A DNA stretch of 35,442 nt from Actinomycetospora termitidis. Lineage in GTDB: Bacteria; Actinomycetota; Actinomycetes; Mycobacteriales; Pseudonocardiaceae. Both the position numbers and the translations under genes were made by a program. Below the pieces are notes generated by a model. That model was not told the DNA's origin, searched no databases, and saw only the letters and a list, made by a program, of their open reading frames with translations. Below are positions 1 through 8,185 of the stretch, piece by piece (within the stretch, counting starts at the first letter, position 1; each line of letters begins with the position of its first letter). The stretch covers positions 1 through 35,442 of the forward strand of contig NZ_JASVWF010000013.1 in the NCBI RefSeq assembly GCF_030286555.1, read 5' to 3'.

Positions 1-1
1 C

Positions 2-577
2 GAAGCCGAGCCGCCACCGCCCACAGCGCCGTCACCACCGCGCCCGGGTAACCCGAGACGGCGCAAGCCCGGGGACAGCACTCCGATCCAACTGACCGTC
101 ACCGTCGACTACGACACCCTGCGCGACCAACTCGCCGACCGCAGCAAGGCACTGGCCCTGCTCGGCGACGCCACCTGGATCCGCCCCGAAACCGTGCGGC
201 AGTTGGCCTGTGACGCCGAGATCATCCCGATCGTCCTCGGATCGAAGGGCGAGGTCCTCGACGTCGGCCGCAAGTCCCGCACCCCACCGGCCGGGCTCCG
301 CCGCGCCATCTGGGCCCGCGACCGGCACTGCGCCTTCCCCGGCTGCCGCCGAAGAGCCCGCCACTCCCAGATCCACCACATTCAGCACTGGGGCCACGAC
401 GGCGACACCGAGCTCGACAACCTCGTGTGCCTGTGCATCTACCACCACGGGCTGGTGCACCGATCGGGCTGGCAGATCGTGATGGACCAACGGCTGCCCT
501 GGTTCATCCCCCCGAAATGGCTCGACCCCACCCAGACCCCCCGCCACAACCGACCCTGGACTCTCGCGGCGGCGTGA
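2..577 (+). CDS. HNH endonuclease-domain protein (DUF222/HNH type), C-terminal part
   Basis: The frame is open from base 2 to the TGA at 575-577, so the 5' part of the gene lies outside the window. The visible piece has a Pro-rich linker, a short helical segment, and then an HNH core near the C-terminus with CAFPGC, SQIHHIQHW and LDNLVCLCIYHHGLVH. This is the C-x4-C...HH...N...H layout of actinobacterial DUF222-HNH proteins, which occur in many copies per genome. The cellular role of the family is not firmly known; phage, intein or DNA-repair links have been proposed. The stop codon directly abuts the stop of the convergent permease gene, with no intergenic DNA between them. Confidence 0.85.
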   Translation, partial: EAEPPPPTAPSPPRPGNPRRRKPGDSTPIQLTVTVDYDTLRDQLADRSKALALLGDATWIRPETVRQLACDAEIIPIVLGSKGEVLDVGRKSRTPPAGLRRAIWARDRHCAFPGCRRRARHSQIHHIQHWGHDGDTELDNLVCLCIYHHGLVHRSGWQIVMDQRLPWFIPPKWLDPTQTPRHNRPWTLAAA

Positions 578-1624
578 CTACTGGGCGACGTCCTTGGTCG
601 TGAAGTTGGCCCAGGCGGCGAGCATCAGGATCACGACGTATGCGGCCTGGACGATCACTCCGGCGCGGATGTCACGCAGGAAGATCGGGTCGCGGAAGAA
701 GTCGATCCAGGCCAGCCAGTAGCGGGTGGGCAGGTACGGGGTGACCGACGCGGCCGCGTCCAGGGTGACCAGGACCTGGGACGAGATGAGAGCGGCGAGG
801 GCCCCGAGGGTGGCGCCCAACGAGGAGGCGGTGACCGTGGACAGGAACAGCGCGATCGCCCCGACGCCGAGCATGGAGATCGTGATGTAGGCCATCGCCC
901 CGAGCAGGCGCAGGGCGAGGTCGGCCGGGGAGAGGGGGTCACCGGACAGCGAGGCGACCGAGTCGGCGGCGCGCTCCCGGGCCTCGGTCGGGTCGAGCTG
1001 CGAGGCCGCGCCGGGCGCCGCCCCGACGGGGGCATCCGAGCCCTGGTCGGCCGCGCTCGCCGAGCCGCCGCCGGACGGCGCAGGTGCCGGTGCAGCGGCG
1101 TTCGCCGAGCCCCCGCCCGATCCCCCGCCCGAGGAGCCACTCGACGACCCGCCACCGCCCGGACCCGAGATCTGCGGGATCGCGTTCACGACGGCCACCG
1201 GGTCGCCCGCGCCGAAGAGCGTCACCCCGGTCACGTACGAGCTCCCGGCGACGGCCGCCACGGTGGCGACGACGAAGACCACGATCGACACGAGCTTGGC
1301 GACCAGCAGACGGGTCCGGCCCACCGGCCGCACGAGCAGGTAGCGCAGCGTTCCCGCGCCCGACTCCCCCGCCACCGCGTCACCGGCGACCACCGCCACC
1401 GCCACGGGCAGGAAGATCGGCAGCACGAGCGCCAGGGCGGCCGCCGGGTACAGGGAACCCGACTCGAGCACCGCGGACAGGAACGCCGCGCCCTGCCCGG
1501 GGCTGGGCGCGATGCGGGTGGACGCCAGGAAGATCGCCACGATGACGGGCAGCAGGCACAGCAGCCCGATCGTCACCCAGGTCCGCGGCCGACGGAACAG
1601 CTTGCGCAGCTCGACGACGATCAT
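578..1624 (-). CDS. ABC-2 type transporter permease with Gly/Ser-rich extracellular insert
   Basis: This 348-residue integral membrane protein is the permease partner of the ATPase encoded just upstream. Its ATG overlaps the ATPase stop as ATGA. It begins with a cytoplasmic ELRKLFRRPRTW segment, followed by about six hydrophobic segments. The conserved GDAVAGESGAGTLRYLL stretch (about residues 81-97) is typical of ABC-2 permeases. Residues about 152-230 form a low-complexity Gly/Ser/Ala/Pro linker that interrupts the membrane domain, probably as an exposed loop. The sequence resembles the permease at 8182-9045 (SPGQ, RYLL, LPT-Y), so the two look paralogous. The substrate is unknown. Confidence 0.85.
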   Translation of the reverse strand: MIVVELRKLFRRPRTWVTIGLLCLLPVIVAIFLASTRIAPSPGQGAAFLSAVLESGSLYPAAALALVLPIFLPVAVAVVAGDAVAGESGAGTLRYLLVRPVGRTRLLVAKLVSIVVFVVATVAAVAGSSYVTGVTLFGAGDPVAVVNAIPQISGPGGGGSSSGSSGGGSGGGSANAAAPAPAPSGGGSASAADQGSDAPVGAAPGAASQLDPTEARERAADSVASLSGDPLSPADLALRLLGAMAYITISMLGVGAIALFLSTVTASSLGATLGALAALISSQVLVTLDAAASVTPYLPTRYWLAWIDFFRDPIFLRDIRAGVIVQAAYVVILMLAAWANFTTKDVAQ

Positions 1625-2667
1625 GCGCGGTCGCTCCCCGGCCCGGTGATCCGCACGACGACGTCCTCGAGGCTGACCGTCTCGGGCTCCAGGGAGTCGA
1701 TCGGGATGCCGGCGCCGACGAGGTGCCGCGCCAGCCCGGAGGCGCCGTCCCCGTGCGCCGGGACGATCACCAACCCGCCGTCGGGAACCCGGTCGACCAG
1801 CGCCGAGCCGAGGACGGCGGCTGCCCGGTCCGGGTCGGGGGTCCGGAGCAGCACCCGACCGGTGACGTGGCGGACGGCGTCGAGCGGCTTCTCCAGGACG
1901 AGCCGGCCCCGGTCGACCACCCCGACCGTCGTGCAGAGGGCCTCGATCTCGGCGAGCAGGTGGCTGGAGAGGAAGACCGTCGTGCCCTCCTCGTTGAGCT
2001 CGATGAGCAGCTCGCGGATCTCGCGGATGCCGTGCGGGTCGAGGCCGTTGGTGGGTTCGTCGAGGATCAGCAGGTCGGGCTGCGAGAGCAGCGCACCGGC
2101 CAGCCCGAGGCGCTGGCGCATCCCGAGCGAGTAGGTGCGCACGGGTCGACGGTCGACCCCGCCGAGCCCGACCCGCTCCATCGCCTCCCCCACCCGCTGC
2201 CGACGGCCGGCGCGCGGACCAGGACCGGAGGCGTCGAGCAGATCGAGGTTGGCGCGCCCGGAGAGGTGCCCGTACGCGGCCGGTCCCTCCACCATCGCGC
2301 CGATCCGCGGCAGGACCTGCTGGACCTCCTTCGGCACCTCGTGGCCCAGCACCCGGATCTCGCCGCGGGTGGCGAACACCAGGCCCAGCAGCATCCGCAC
2401 CATGGTCGTCTTGCCGGAGCCGTTCGGGCCGAGGAAGCCGTAGCGGTCGCCGCGGGCGACGTGCAGGTCGACGTCGTCCACGGCCGCGCGGGCGCCGTAG
2501 CGCTTCGTCAGCCCGCGGGTCTCGATGACCAGCGGCGTGTCCACCGGCGGTCCCGGGAGAGGGCGCGCCCGCTGGACGGGCACGGCGTCGCTCGGGGTGC
2601 GGACGCCGGTGCCGACGGTCGAGCTCCGCGGCGCTTCGTCTCGGGTCGAGCGACGGGCCTCGGTCAC
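1621..2667 (-). CDS. ABC transporter ATP-binding protein
   Basis: The 348-residue ATPase has Walker A GPNGSGKTT (about 80-88), signature YSLGMRQRL (about 179-187), Walker B LLILDEPTNGLDP (about 199-211) and an H-loop SSHLLAE. It belongs to the drug/lantibiotic-type family that pairs with ABC-2 permeases. The GTG at 2667 was chosen because it overlaps the stop of the preceding gene as GTGA. The first 40 or so residues are low-complexity, and the internal GTG at V42 is an alternative start. The gene sits in a three-gene operon: extracellular LolA-like protein, this ATPase, then the permease. The ABC core is similar to the C-terminal ATPase of the fusion at 5243-8185. Confidence 0.88.
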   Translation of the reverse strand: MTEARRSTRDEAPRSSTVGTGVRTPSDAVPVQRARPLPGPPVDTPLVIETRGLTKRYGARAAVDDVDLHVARGDRYGFLGPNGSGKTTMVRMLLGLVFATRGEIRVLGHEVPKEVQQVLPRIGAMVEGPAAYGHLSGRANLDLLDASGPGPRAGRRQRVGEAMERVGLGGVDRRPVRTYSLGMRQRLGLAGALLSQPDLLILDEPTNGLDPHGIREIRELLIELNEEGTTVFLSSHLLAEIEALCTTVGVVDRGRLVLEKPLDAVRHVTGRVLLRTPDPDRAAAVLGSALVDRVPDGGLVIVPAHGDGASGLARHLVGAGIPIDSLEPETVSLEDVVVRITGPGSDRA

Positions 2668-3905
2668 GGAGCTCCTGCCTGGTCGTCGGCGATGTCGGCC
2701 ACCGCCCGGTCGAGCACGTCGTCGGTCACGAGGCCACCGACCGCCCACGCGCGATCGCCCACGCGGACGACGGCGAGGCGGAGCAGCGGCGACTCCAACG
2801 CCCCGGCCGAGGCGTTCGCGACCCGGCCGAGTGCGTTCTGCGGCGGGGTCACCGTGATCGACCGGCCCGCCGACCCGGCGTCGTCGATGTTCTGCAGCAG
2901 CGAGGTGGCGAGATCGGCAGGGAGTGGCACCACGATGAGCTGCGCGAGCGTGGTGCCGTACTTGCCGATCGCCCCGAACCCGCGCTGCGGCGGCACCCGC
3001 TCGATCCCGTCCACGCTCGCCGGCACGGCCTGCGGGTTGCCCCGCCCGAGCACACCGAACAGGTCGGAGGTGGGGCTGCGCGTGACGCCGACGCCGGGCG
3101 CGGCCTGCACGGTGAGCAGCGCCGGGTCCGGCGCCTCCTGGTCGAGCTCGAGGAAGGCGCTCCGGACGACGGGTGCGTCGGCCACGGTGCCGCTCGCGTT
3201 CTTCGTCCGGAGTTCCACCGCGAGCGGGAGCCCGCTCGCCGGGTCGGCCCACACGTCGAGGGCGCCCACGGTGGTGCGCGGGTCGGCCACGGGCACGGAG
3301 AAGCCGGCGGCGTCCACGCCGGCCACCCGTCGCGACGGCAGGGCGGACACGGGATCGTCGGGAAGGGTCCCGGAGAGCAACCGCCGGGCGAGCTGCGGGG
3401 GCAGCAGGTCGTCCGGGCGCGGGAGCCGCACGATCGGGTCACGGCGCACGGAGGTCAGCAGCTGCGCGCCGTAGTCCCAGACGACCTGCCCGGTCGGCGT
3501 CGTGTACCGGCTGCGCTCCCCGCCGGGGTAGAGCTGGTCGACGCGCACCGAGTCCGGCGCCGCGTACCAGGCGCGCAGTCGCGAGGTGCCCGACAGCAGC
3601 GTCGTGACGTCGGAGAACTGCGCGACGTCGGGCAGGTTCAGGCCCCCGGAGGCCTCGGCGTACCCGCTCCACGGCAGGTTCCCCGAGGCGGCGACGCGGT
3701 CACGGAGCTCGGCCGGGGCGACCTCGACGGCCGGGGACGCGGGCCACGCGGCGACGACGGCCGGGACGGCGATGACCACCGCGGCGACGAGCGCCACGAT
3801 CGACCACCGCCGCAGCCGGACGGCATGCACCGGCGGCGACACGTCACGGACGACGGGCCCTGCTCCGCTCTCCCGCACCCACGCTCCGTCCCAACGACCA
3901 CCCAC
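2664..3905 (-). CDS. Membrane-anchored LolA/RseB-like extracellular protein
   Basis: The protein has up to 413 residues: a basic N-terminus, one hydrophobic segment (about 34-54) acting as anchor or uncleaved signal, and a long extracytoplasmic domain. That domain has segments such as SGYAEASGGLNLPDV, LRAWYAAPDSVRVDQ and WADPASGLPLAVELR, typical of the LolA/LppX/RseB beta-barrel fold in actinobacteria. These domains bind lipid or hydrophobic ligands, or sense envelope state. Here it is the first gene of an ABC operon and could deliver substrate or regulate transport; this is inference. The GTG at 3905 is the longest start. The GTG at 3878, with GGAG five bases upstream, is a better-supported alternative. 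Confidence 0.75.
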   Translation of the reverse strand: MGGRWDGAWVRESGAGPVVRDVSPPVHAVRLRRWSIVALVAAVVIAVPAVVAAWPASPAVEVAPAELRDRVAASGNLPWSGYAEASGGLNLPDVAQFSDVTTLLSGTSRLRAWYAAPDSVRVDQLYPGGERSRYTTPTGQVVWDYGAQLLTSVRRDPIVRLPRPDDLLPPQLARRLLSGTLPDDPVSALPSRRVAGVDAAGFSVPVADPRTTVGALDVWADPASGLPLAVELRTKNASGTVADAPVVRSAFLELDQEAPDPALLTVQAAPGVGVTRSPTSDLFGVLGRGNPQAVPASVDGIERVPPQRGFGAIGKYGTTLAQLIVVPLPADLATSLLQNIDDAGSAGRSITVTPPQNALGRVANASAGALESPLLRLAVVRVGDRAWAVGGLVTDDVLDRAVADIADDQAGAP

Positions 3906-3951
3906 TCCCCCACGAGACTGCCAGGCGTGGGGCGGGGACGCCGTGAACCGG

Positions 3952-4977
3952 TCAGACGGACTCCAGCTCCCGCTTCGTCGCCCGGGTGCGGATCAGGCTG
4001 GCGACGGTGGTCAGGGCGAGGACGCCGACGATGACCGAGAGGGACAGCTCGATCCCGATCAGCGGCACGGGGACCGGTCGGCCGCCGTTGATGAACGGGA
4101 CGGTGTTCGAGTGCAGGGCTTCGAGGACGAGCTTCACGCCGATGAAGGCGAGGATCACGCCGAGTCCGTACTGCAGGTAGACCAGCCGGGAGAGTAGCCC
4201 GCCGAGCAGGAAGTACAGCTGACGGAGGCCCAGCAGGGCGAAGGCGTTGGCGGTGAAGACGATGTAGGGGTCCTTGGTGAGCCCGAAGATCGCCGGGATG
4301 GAGTCCAGGGCGAAGAGCAGGTCGGTGAGCCCGATGGCGATCATCACCATGAGCATCGGGGTGATCATCCGGCGGCCGGCGTGGCGGACGGTGAGCCGGG
4401 CGTCGTGGTAGTCGTCGGTCACCGGCACCACGCGGCGCACGAGCCGGAGCAGGAGGTTCTCGCGGAACTCGTCGTCGCCGTCGTCGCTCTCGAGGCAGAC
4501 CTTGATCGCGGTGACCACCAGGAAGGCGCCGAAGAGGTAGAAGACCCAGGAGAAGCGGGTGATGACCGCGGCGCCGGCGAGGATGAATCCGCCGCGCATG
4601 ACCAGGGCGATGACGATGCCGACGAGCAGGACGCGGTGCTGGAAGGCCTTGGGGACGGCGAACGCGGTCATGATCAACAGGAACACGAACAGGTTGTCCA
4701 CCGACAGCGAGTACTCGGTGACGTAGCCCGCGATGAAGGCGGTGGCCTTCGGCTGCCCGCCGAACACGAGCAGCGCGGCGGCGAACAGGACCGCGAGGCC
4801 GACGTAGATCGCGACCCCGCGCCCGGCCTGGCGCATCGTGACCTCGGCCGGCTTCCGGCCGGCCCACAGGTCGATCGCGAGGACGACGAGCAGCCCGGCG
4901 ATCGTCAGGGCCCATATCCAGAACGGCTCGCCCTCGGGGGGCGCCAGCGGCCCCGGCGCAGCAGCAGAGATCAACAC
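3952..4977 (-). CDS. TerC family integral membrane protein (probable Mn2+ exporter)
   Basis: This 341-residue TerC/Alx-type protein has about eight to nine membrane helices. The conserved acidic membrane motifs are YSLSVDNLFVF (Asp about 94) and FALDSIPAIF. The GTG at 4977 was chosen because GGAGG lies six bases upstream. A longer frame to 5052 runs through the riboswitch and is rejected. TerC homologues such as Alx, and many genes under yybP-ykoY riboswitches, are linked to Mn2+ export and protection of metalated secreted proteins. The leader at 5010-5127 supports the same role here. The gene stands alone between two diverging ABC operons. Confidence 0.9.
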   Translation of the reverse strand: MLISAAAPGPLAPPEGEPFWIWALTIAGLLVVLAIDLWAGRKPAEVTMRQAGRGVAIYVGLAVLFAAALLVFGGQPKATAFIAGYVTEYSLSVDNLFVFLLIMTAFAVPKAFQHRVLLVGIVIALVMRGGFILAGAAVITRFSWVFYLFGAFLVVTAIKVCLESDDGDDEFRENLLLRLVRRVVPVTDDYHDARLTVRHAGRRMITPMLMVMIAIGLTDLLFALDSIPAIFGLTKDPYIVFTANAFALLGLRQLYFLLGGLLSRLVYLQYGLGVILAFIGVKLVLEALHSNTVPFINGGRPVPVPLIGIELSLSVIVGVLALTTVASLIRTRATKRELESV

Positions 4978-4983
4978 AGCAGT

Positions 4984-5016
4984 CCTCCGGTGGGACGGTC
5001 GACACCACACCGGAGG
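4984..5016 (-). promoter_or_regulatory. SD-sequestering hairpin (riboswitch expression platform)
   Basis: In the terC mRNA the sequence CCUCCGGUG (5016-5008) is perfectly complementary to CACCGGAGG (4992-4984), across a 15-nt loop. The second strand contains the terC SD GGAGG, six bases before the GTG start. The first strand contains the CCUCC that closes the P1 helix of the riboswitch by pairing with GGAGG at 5124-5120. The two pairings cannot coexist. Ligand-stabilised P1 should therefore free the SD and switch translation on. The pairing is read directly; the mechanism is inference. Confidence 0.75.
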
Positions 5017-5127
5017 TCTCTCCCGCGCCCGACCCGCACGGGGTCGGCGCACCGAGCGCCCCGGACATCTTTCCGCTGTCGTGCTGACGAGGCGCCCGCA
5101 GGCGATCCGGGGATACTCCCCTCCACT
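5010..5127 (-). ncRNA. yybP-ykoY (manganese) riboswitch aptamer
   Basis: Read on the minus strand, the leader has the conserved GGAGGGGAGUA block (5124-5114), a central GUCAGCACG (about 5088-5080), and the 3' block GGGCGCGGGAGAGACCUCC (5030-5012). These are the conserved loops of the yybP-ykoY class, with the ends closed by GGAGG/CCUCC as P1. It lies in the 5' leader of a TerC family gene, the classic target of this Mn2+-sensing riboswitch. The length of about 118 nt is normal for the class. No covariance search could be run. Confidence 0.78.
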
Positions 5128-5242
5128 GACGGACTATTCCACCAGCCGTCCTCAGCGTTCACGAGGGGTGTCACACAGTTCACTCTCAGGTGGGCATGCC
5201 GTGCTCCGCACGCCGACATCACGGCCGCCACCTAGGGTTCCG

Positions 5243-8185
5243 GTGGTGATCCGCCTGCTCGTCCTGCCCCTCGTCGTGCTGCTGGGGGTGCTGCTCGCCG
5301 CTCCCGCGCAGGCCGTGCCGGCGCAGGACGACGGTGCCGGGGCGACGCGCACGCAGGACCTGCGGATCGCGGTCCGTGACGGTCCGGCCCGCGACCAGCC
5401 GCAGTCCCTCGACGCGACCCTCTTCCTGCCCGCCCGCACGCCGGCCCCGGCCGTGCTGCTGGCCCACGGCTTCGGGGCGGACAAGCGCTCGGTCGCCGGC
5501 GAGGCGCGCAGCCTGGCCGCCCGCGGCTACGTCGTGCTGGCGTGGTCGGCCCGCGGGTTCGGGCAGAGCACGGGGCAGATCGCGCTGAACAACCCGGACT
5601 ACGAGGTCGCGGACGCCCAACAGCTCGTCGACTGGCTCGCGCAGCGCCCGGAGGTGACGCTCGACGGGCCGGGCGACGCGCGGGTGGGCGTCATGGGCGG
5701 CTCCTACGGCGGGGCGCTGGCGCTGCTCCTCGCGGCGTACGACCGCCGCGTCGACGTCGCCGTGCCGATGATCACCTGGAACGACCTCGGGCAGGCGCTG
5801 TTCCCGAACGCCGCGAGCCCCGCTCCGGTCACCCCGGTGACGCCCGCGGTCGGCGCGAACGCCGCCGACGGGGTGTTCAAGCGGTCGTGGGCGTCGCTGT
5901 TCTTCGGCATCGGTTCCCGGACGACGGCAGCCGGGCAGGCCCCCGACGTGTGCGGGCGTTTCCTGCCCGAAATCTGCGCGGGCTACGTCGAGGCCGTCCG
6001 GACGGGCCGGGAGCCGGCCGCCCTCGCCGCGTACCTGGCCCGGTCCTCCCCCGCGTCCGTCGCCGGCCGCATCCAGGCGCCGACCCTGCTCGTGCAGGGT
6101 GAGAACGACACGCTCTTCGGTCTCGACCAGGCCGACGCGAACGCCCGGGCGATCGCCGCCGGCGGCGGCACCGTGGCCGTCGCCTGGTTCAACGGCGGTC
6201 ACGACGGCGGGTCCCCGGACGGCCGCACCAACGCCCGGATCTCGGGCTGGCTCGACCACTACCTGCTCGGCACGACGGCGGGTGGCGCGGCCACCACCGC
6301 TCCCCCGACGACGTTCACCTACGCCCTGCCTTCCGGCGTGCGCAGCCGCTCGGCGCCGACCCAGCGCATCGTCACGGCGCCGTCCTACCCCGGTCTGGTC
6401 GCGCCCGGCGAGACGCCCGACCCGGCCCCGCGCACCGAGCTCGCCCTGTCCGGAGAGGCCCAGTCGGTCGTCGCCCCGGCGGGTGGGGTCCCGGGCTCGG
6501 TGTCGTCGATCCCCGGGCTCTCGGGGCTGGCCGCCGGCGGCTCGGGTGGCGGCTCGGGTGACGACTCCGATGACGACGACGGCGGGTCCGGCCAGGGCGG
6601 CGGTGGCCAGGGCGGTGGCGGCGGAGGAGGAGCGAGCGCCCTGCTCGGCCGGCTCGCGACCGACCTGCCCGGCCAGGCCGCGACGTTCCGCACGGCCCCG
6701 CTCGCGGAGCGCACCGTCGTCTCCGGGTCTCCGCAGGTGCGGGTCTCGGTCGCGGCGACCGGCTCGACCGCGCCCGGAGCACCCGCCCCGACGTCGGGGC
6801 CGGTGCTGTTCGGCAAGGTCTACGACGTCACGCCGGGGCAGAACGGCTCACCGGAGACCCGGACACTGCTGGGCAACGCGGTGGCCCCGGTGCGCCTGCC
6901 CGTCCTGCCGCCCGGCGGGGCGGCCACGACGGTCACGGTGACGCTCCCGGCCGTCGTCGCGACCGTGCAGGCCGGGCACCGCCTGGAGGTGGCGCTCGCG
7001 ACCACCGACCAGGGCTTCGCCTCGCCCGCCGACCCCGCCGTCTACCGGGTGGCGCTCGCGTCGCCGGCCCTGTCGGTCCCGGACGTGCCGGGGTCGCAGA
7101 CCGGCGGGTCGACCGTGCCGCTCGGGCCGATCATCGCGATCGGGGTGCTGCTGGTCGGTGTCGTCGTGGCGGTGGTGGTCGGGCGGATCGTGGCCGCACG
7201 CCGTCGGCGGCGCGACCTCGAACCGGGCGGTGACCTCGCGGTCGATCCCGAGCTCGTCGACGTCCCGCTGGTGGTCCGCGGGGTCGCGAAGCGGTACCGC
7301 AACGGGTTCATGGCGGTCCGGGACGTGTCGTTCCGGGTGGAGCGCGGGCAGGTCCTCGGGCTGCTCGGGCCGAACGGTGCCGGCAAGACCACGACGCTGC
7401 GCATGCTGATGGGCCTGCTCCGCCCGACGTCGGGTGAGCTGCGGGTCTTCGGGGTGCGGGTGACGCCGGGTGCGCCCGTGCTCGGGCGGATCGGCTCGTT
7501 CGTCGAGGGCCCGGGCTTCCTGCCGCACCTGTCGGGGCGCTCGAACCTGGAGCTGTACTGGGCGGCTACCGGGCGTCCGCTCGGCGAGGCCCGGATGGAC
7601 GAGGCCCTGGAGATCGCGGGGCTCGGGACGGCCGTCGACCGCGTCGTCCGGACGTACTCGCAGGGCATGCGCCAGCGGCTCGCGATCGCGCAGGCGATGC
7701 TGGGGCTGCCCGACCTGCTGGTGCTCGACGAGCCGACGAACGGCCTCGACCCGCCCCAGATTCACGCGATGCGCGAGGTGCTGAAGGACTACGCCGCCTC
7801 GGGCGGCCGCACCGTGCTGGTGTCCAGCCACCTGCTCGCCGAGGTCGAGCAGACGTGCGACCACGTCGTCGTGATGCACCGCGGCGAGGTGGTGGCGAGC
7901 GGTGAGGTGGCCGAGCTGGTCGCGGGCGGGCAGGTCGCGGTGGCGGTCGGTGGCGATGCGGGCGACCGCGACCGGGCCGTCGTGGTGCTCCGCGACGCCG
8001 GGTTCGCGGCGGAGTCCGACCCGGAGCGCGAGGACGTGGTGATCGCGGAGAGCGGCAGCACCGAGGGCGAGCGGGCGACCGTGGTGCGGACGTTGGTGGA
8101 GGCGGGGATCGCCGTCGTCGGGGTGGGTCCGAGGCGCCGCCTTGAGGACGCATTTCTCGCGCTGATCGGAGAGGACGGGCGATGA
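5243..8185 (+). CDS. Secreted alpha/beta hydrolase fused to ABC transporter ATPase
   Basis: This 980-residue fusion begins with a signal peptide ending near AAPAQA (residues 1-24). An S15/CocE-like alpha/beta hydrolase follows, with nucleophile motif GGSYGG (Ser154), probable acid Asp289 (GEND) and His320 (NGGHDGG). Next come a Gly/Asp-rich linker (about 432-463) and a beta-sandwich-like region to about 610. A membrane helix (about 627-650) ends in RRRRR, and a complete cytoplasmic ABC ATPase follows: Walker A GPNGAGKTT (709-717), signature YSQGMRQRL (805-813), Walker B LLVLDE (825-830). The hydrolase would be outside and the ATPase inside. GTG 5243 or the adjacent GTG 5246 is the start; the longer frame overlaps the riboswitch. 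The downstream permease start overlaps the stop as ATGA. Confidence 0.85.
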   Translation: MVIRLLVLPLVVLLGVLLAAPAQAVPAQDDGAGATRTQDLRIAVRDGPARDQPQSLDATLFLPARTPAPAVLLAHGFGADKRSVAGEARSLAARGYVVLAWSARGFGQSTGQIALNNPDYEVADAQQLVDWLAQRPEVTLDGPGDARVGVMGGSYGGALALLLAAYDRRVDVAVPMITWNDLGQALFPNAASPAPVTPVTPAVGANAADGVFKRSWASLFFGIGSRTTAAGQAPDVCGRFLPEICAGYVEAVRTGREPAALAAYLARSSPASVAGRIQAPTLLVQGENDTLFGLDQADANARAIAAGGGTVAVAWFNGGHDGGSPDGRTNARISGWLDHYLLGTTAGGAATTAPPTTFTYALPSGVRSRSAPTQRIVTAPSYPGLVAPGETPDPAPRTELALSGEAQSVVAPAGGVPGSVSSIPGLSGLAAGGSGGGSGDDSDDDDGGSGQGGGGQGGGGGGGASALLGRLATDLPGQAATFRTAPLAERTVVSGSPQVRVSVAATGSTAPGAPAPTSGPVLFGKVYDVTPGQNGSPETRTLLGNAVAPVRLPVLPPGGAATTVTVTLPAVVATVQAGHRLEVALATTDQGFASPADPAVYRVALASPALSVPDVPGSQTGGSTVPLGPIIAIGVLLVGVVVAVVVGRIVAARRRRRDLEPGGDLAVDPELVDVPLVVRGVAKRYRNGFMAVRDVSFRVERGQVLGLLGPNGAGKTTTLRMLMGLLRPTSGELRVFGVRVTPGAPVLGRIGSFVEGPGFLPHLSGRSNLELYWAATGRPLGEARMDEALEIAGLGTAVDRVVRTYSQGMRQRLAIAQAMLGLPDLLVLDEPTNGLDPPQIHAMREVLKDYAASGGRTVLVSSHLLAEVEQTCDHVVVMHRGEVVASGEVAELVAGGQVAVAVGGDAGDRDRAVVVLRDAGFAAESDPEREDVVIAESGSTEGERATVVRTLVEAGIAVVGVGPRRRLEDAFLALIGEDGR

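Noticed and set aside
1084..1545. Arg/Pro-rich frame antisense to the permease insert
   Set aside because: It is a shadow of the Gly/Ser-rich linker with no SD or domain.
4978..5068. N-terminal extension of TerC to 5052
   Set aside because: The GGAGG SD six bases before GTG 4977 and the riboswitch fold exclude it.
4838..5242. N-terminal extension of the hydrolase-ATPase fusion
   Set aside because: It would cover the terC riboswitch and the terC start, and it places about 135 unstructured residues before an obvious signal peptide.
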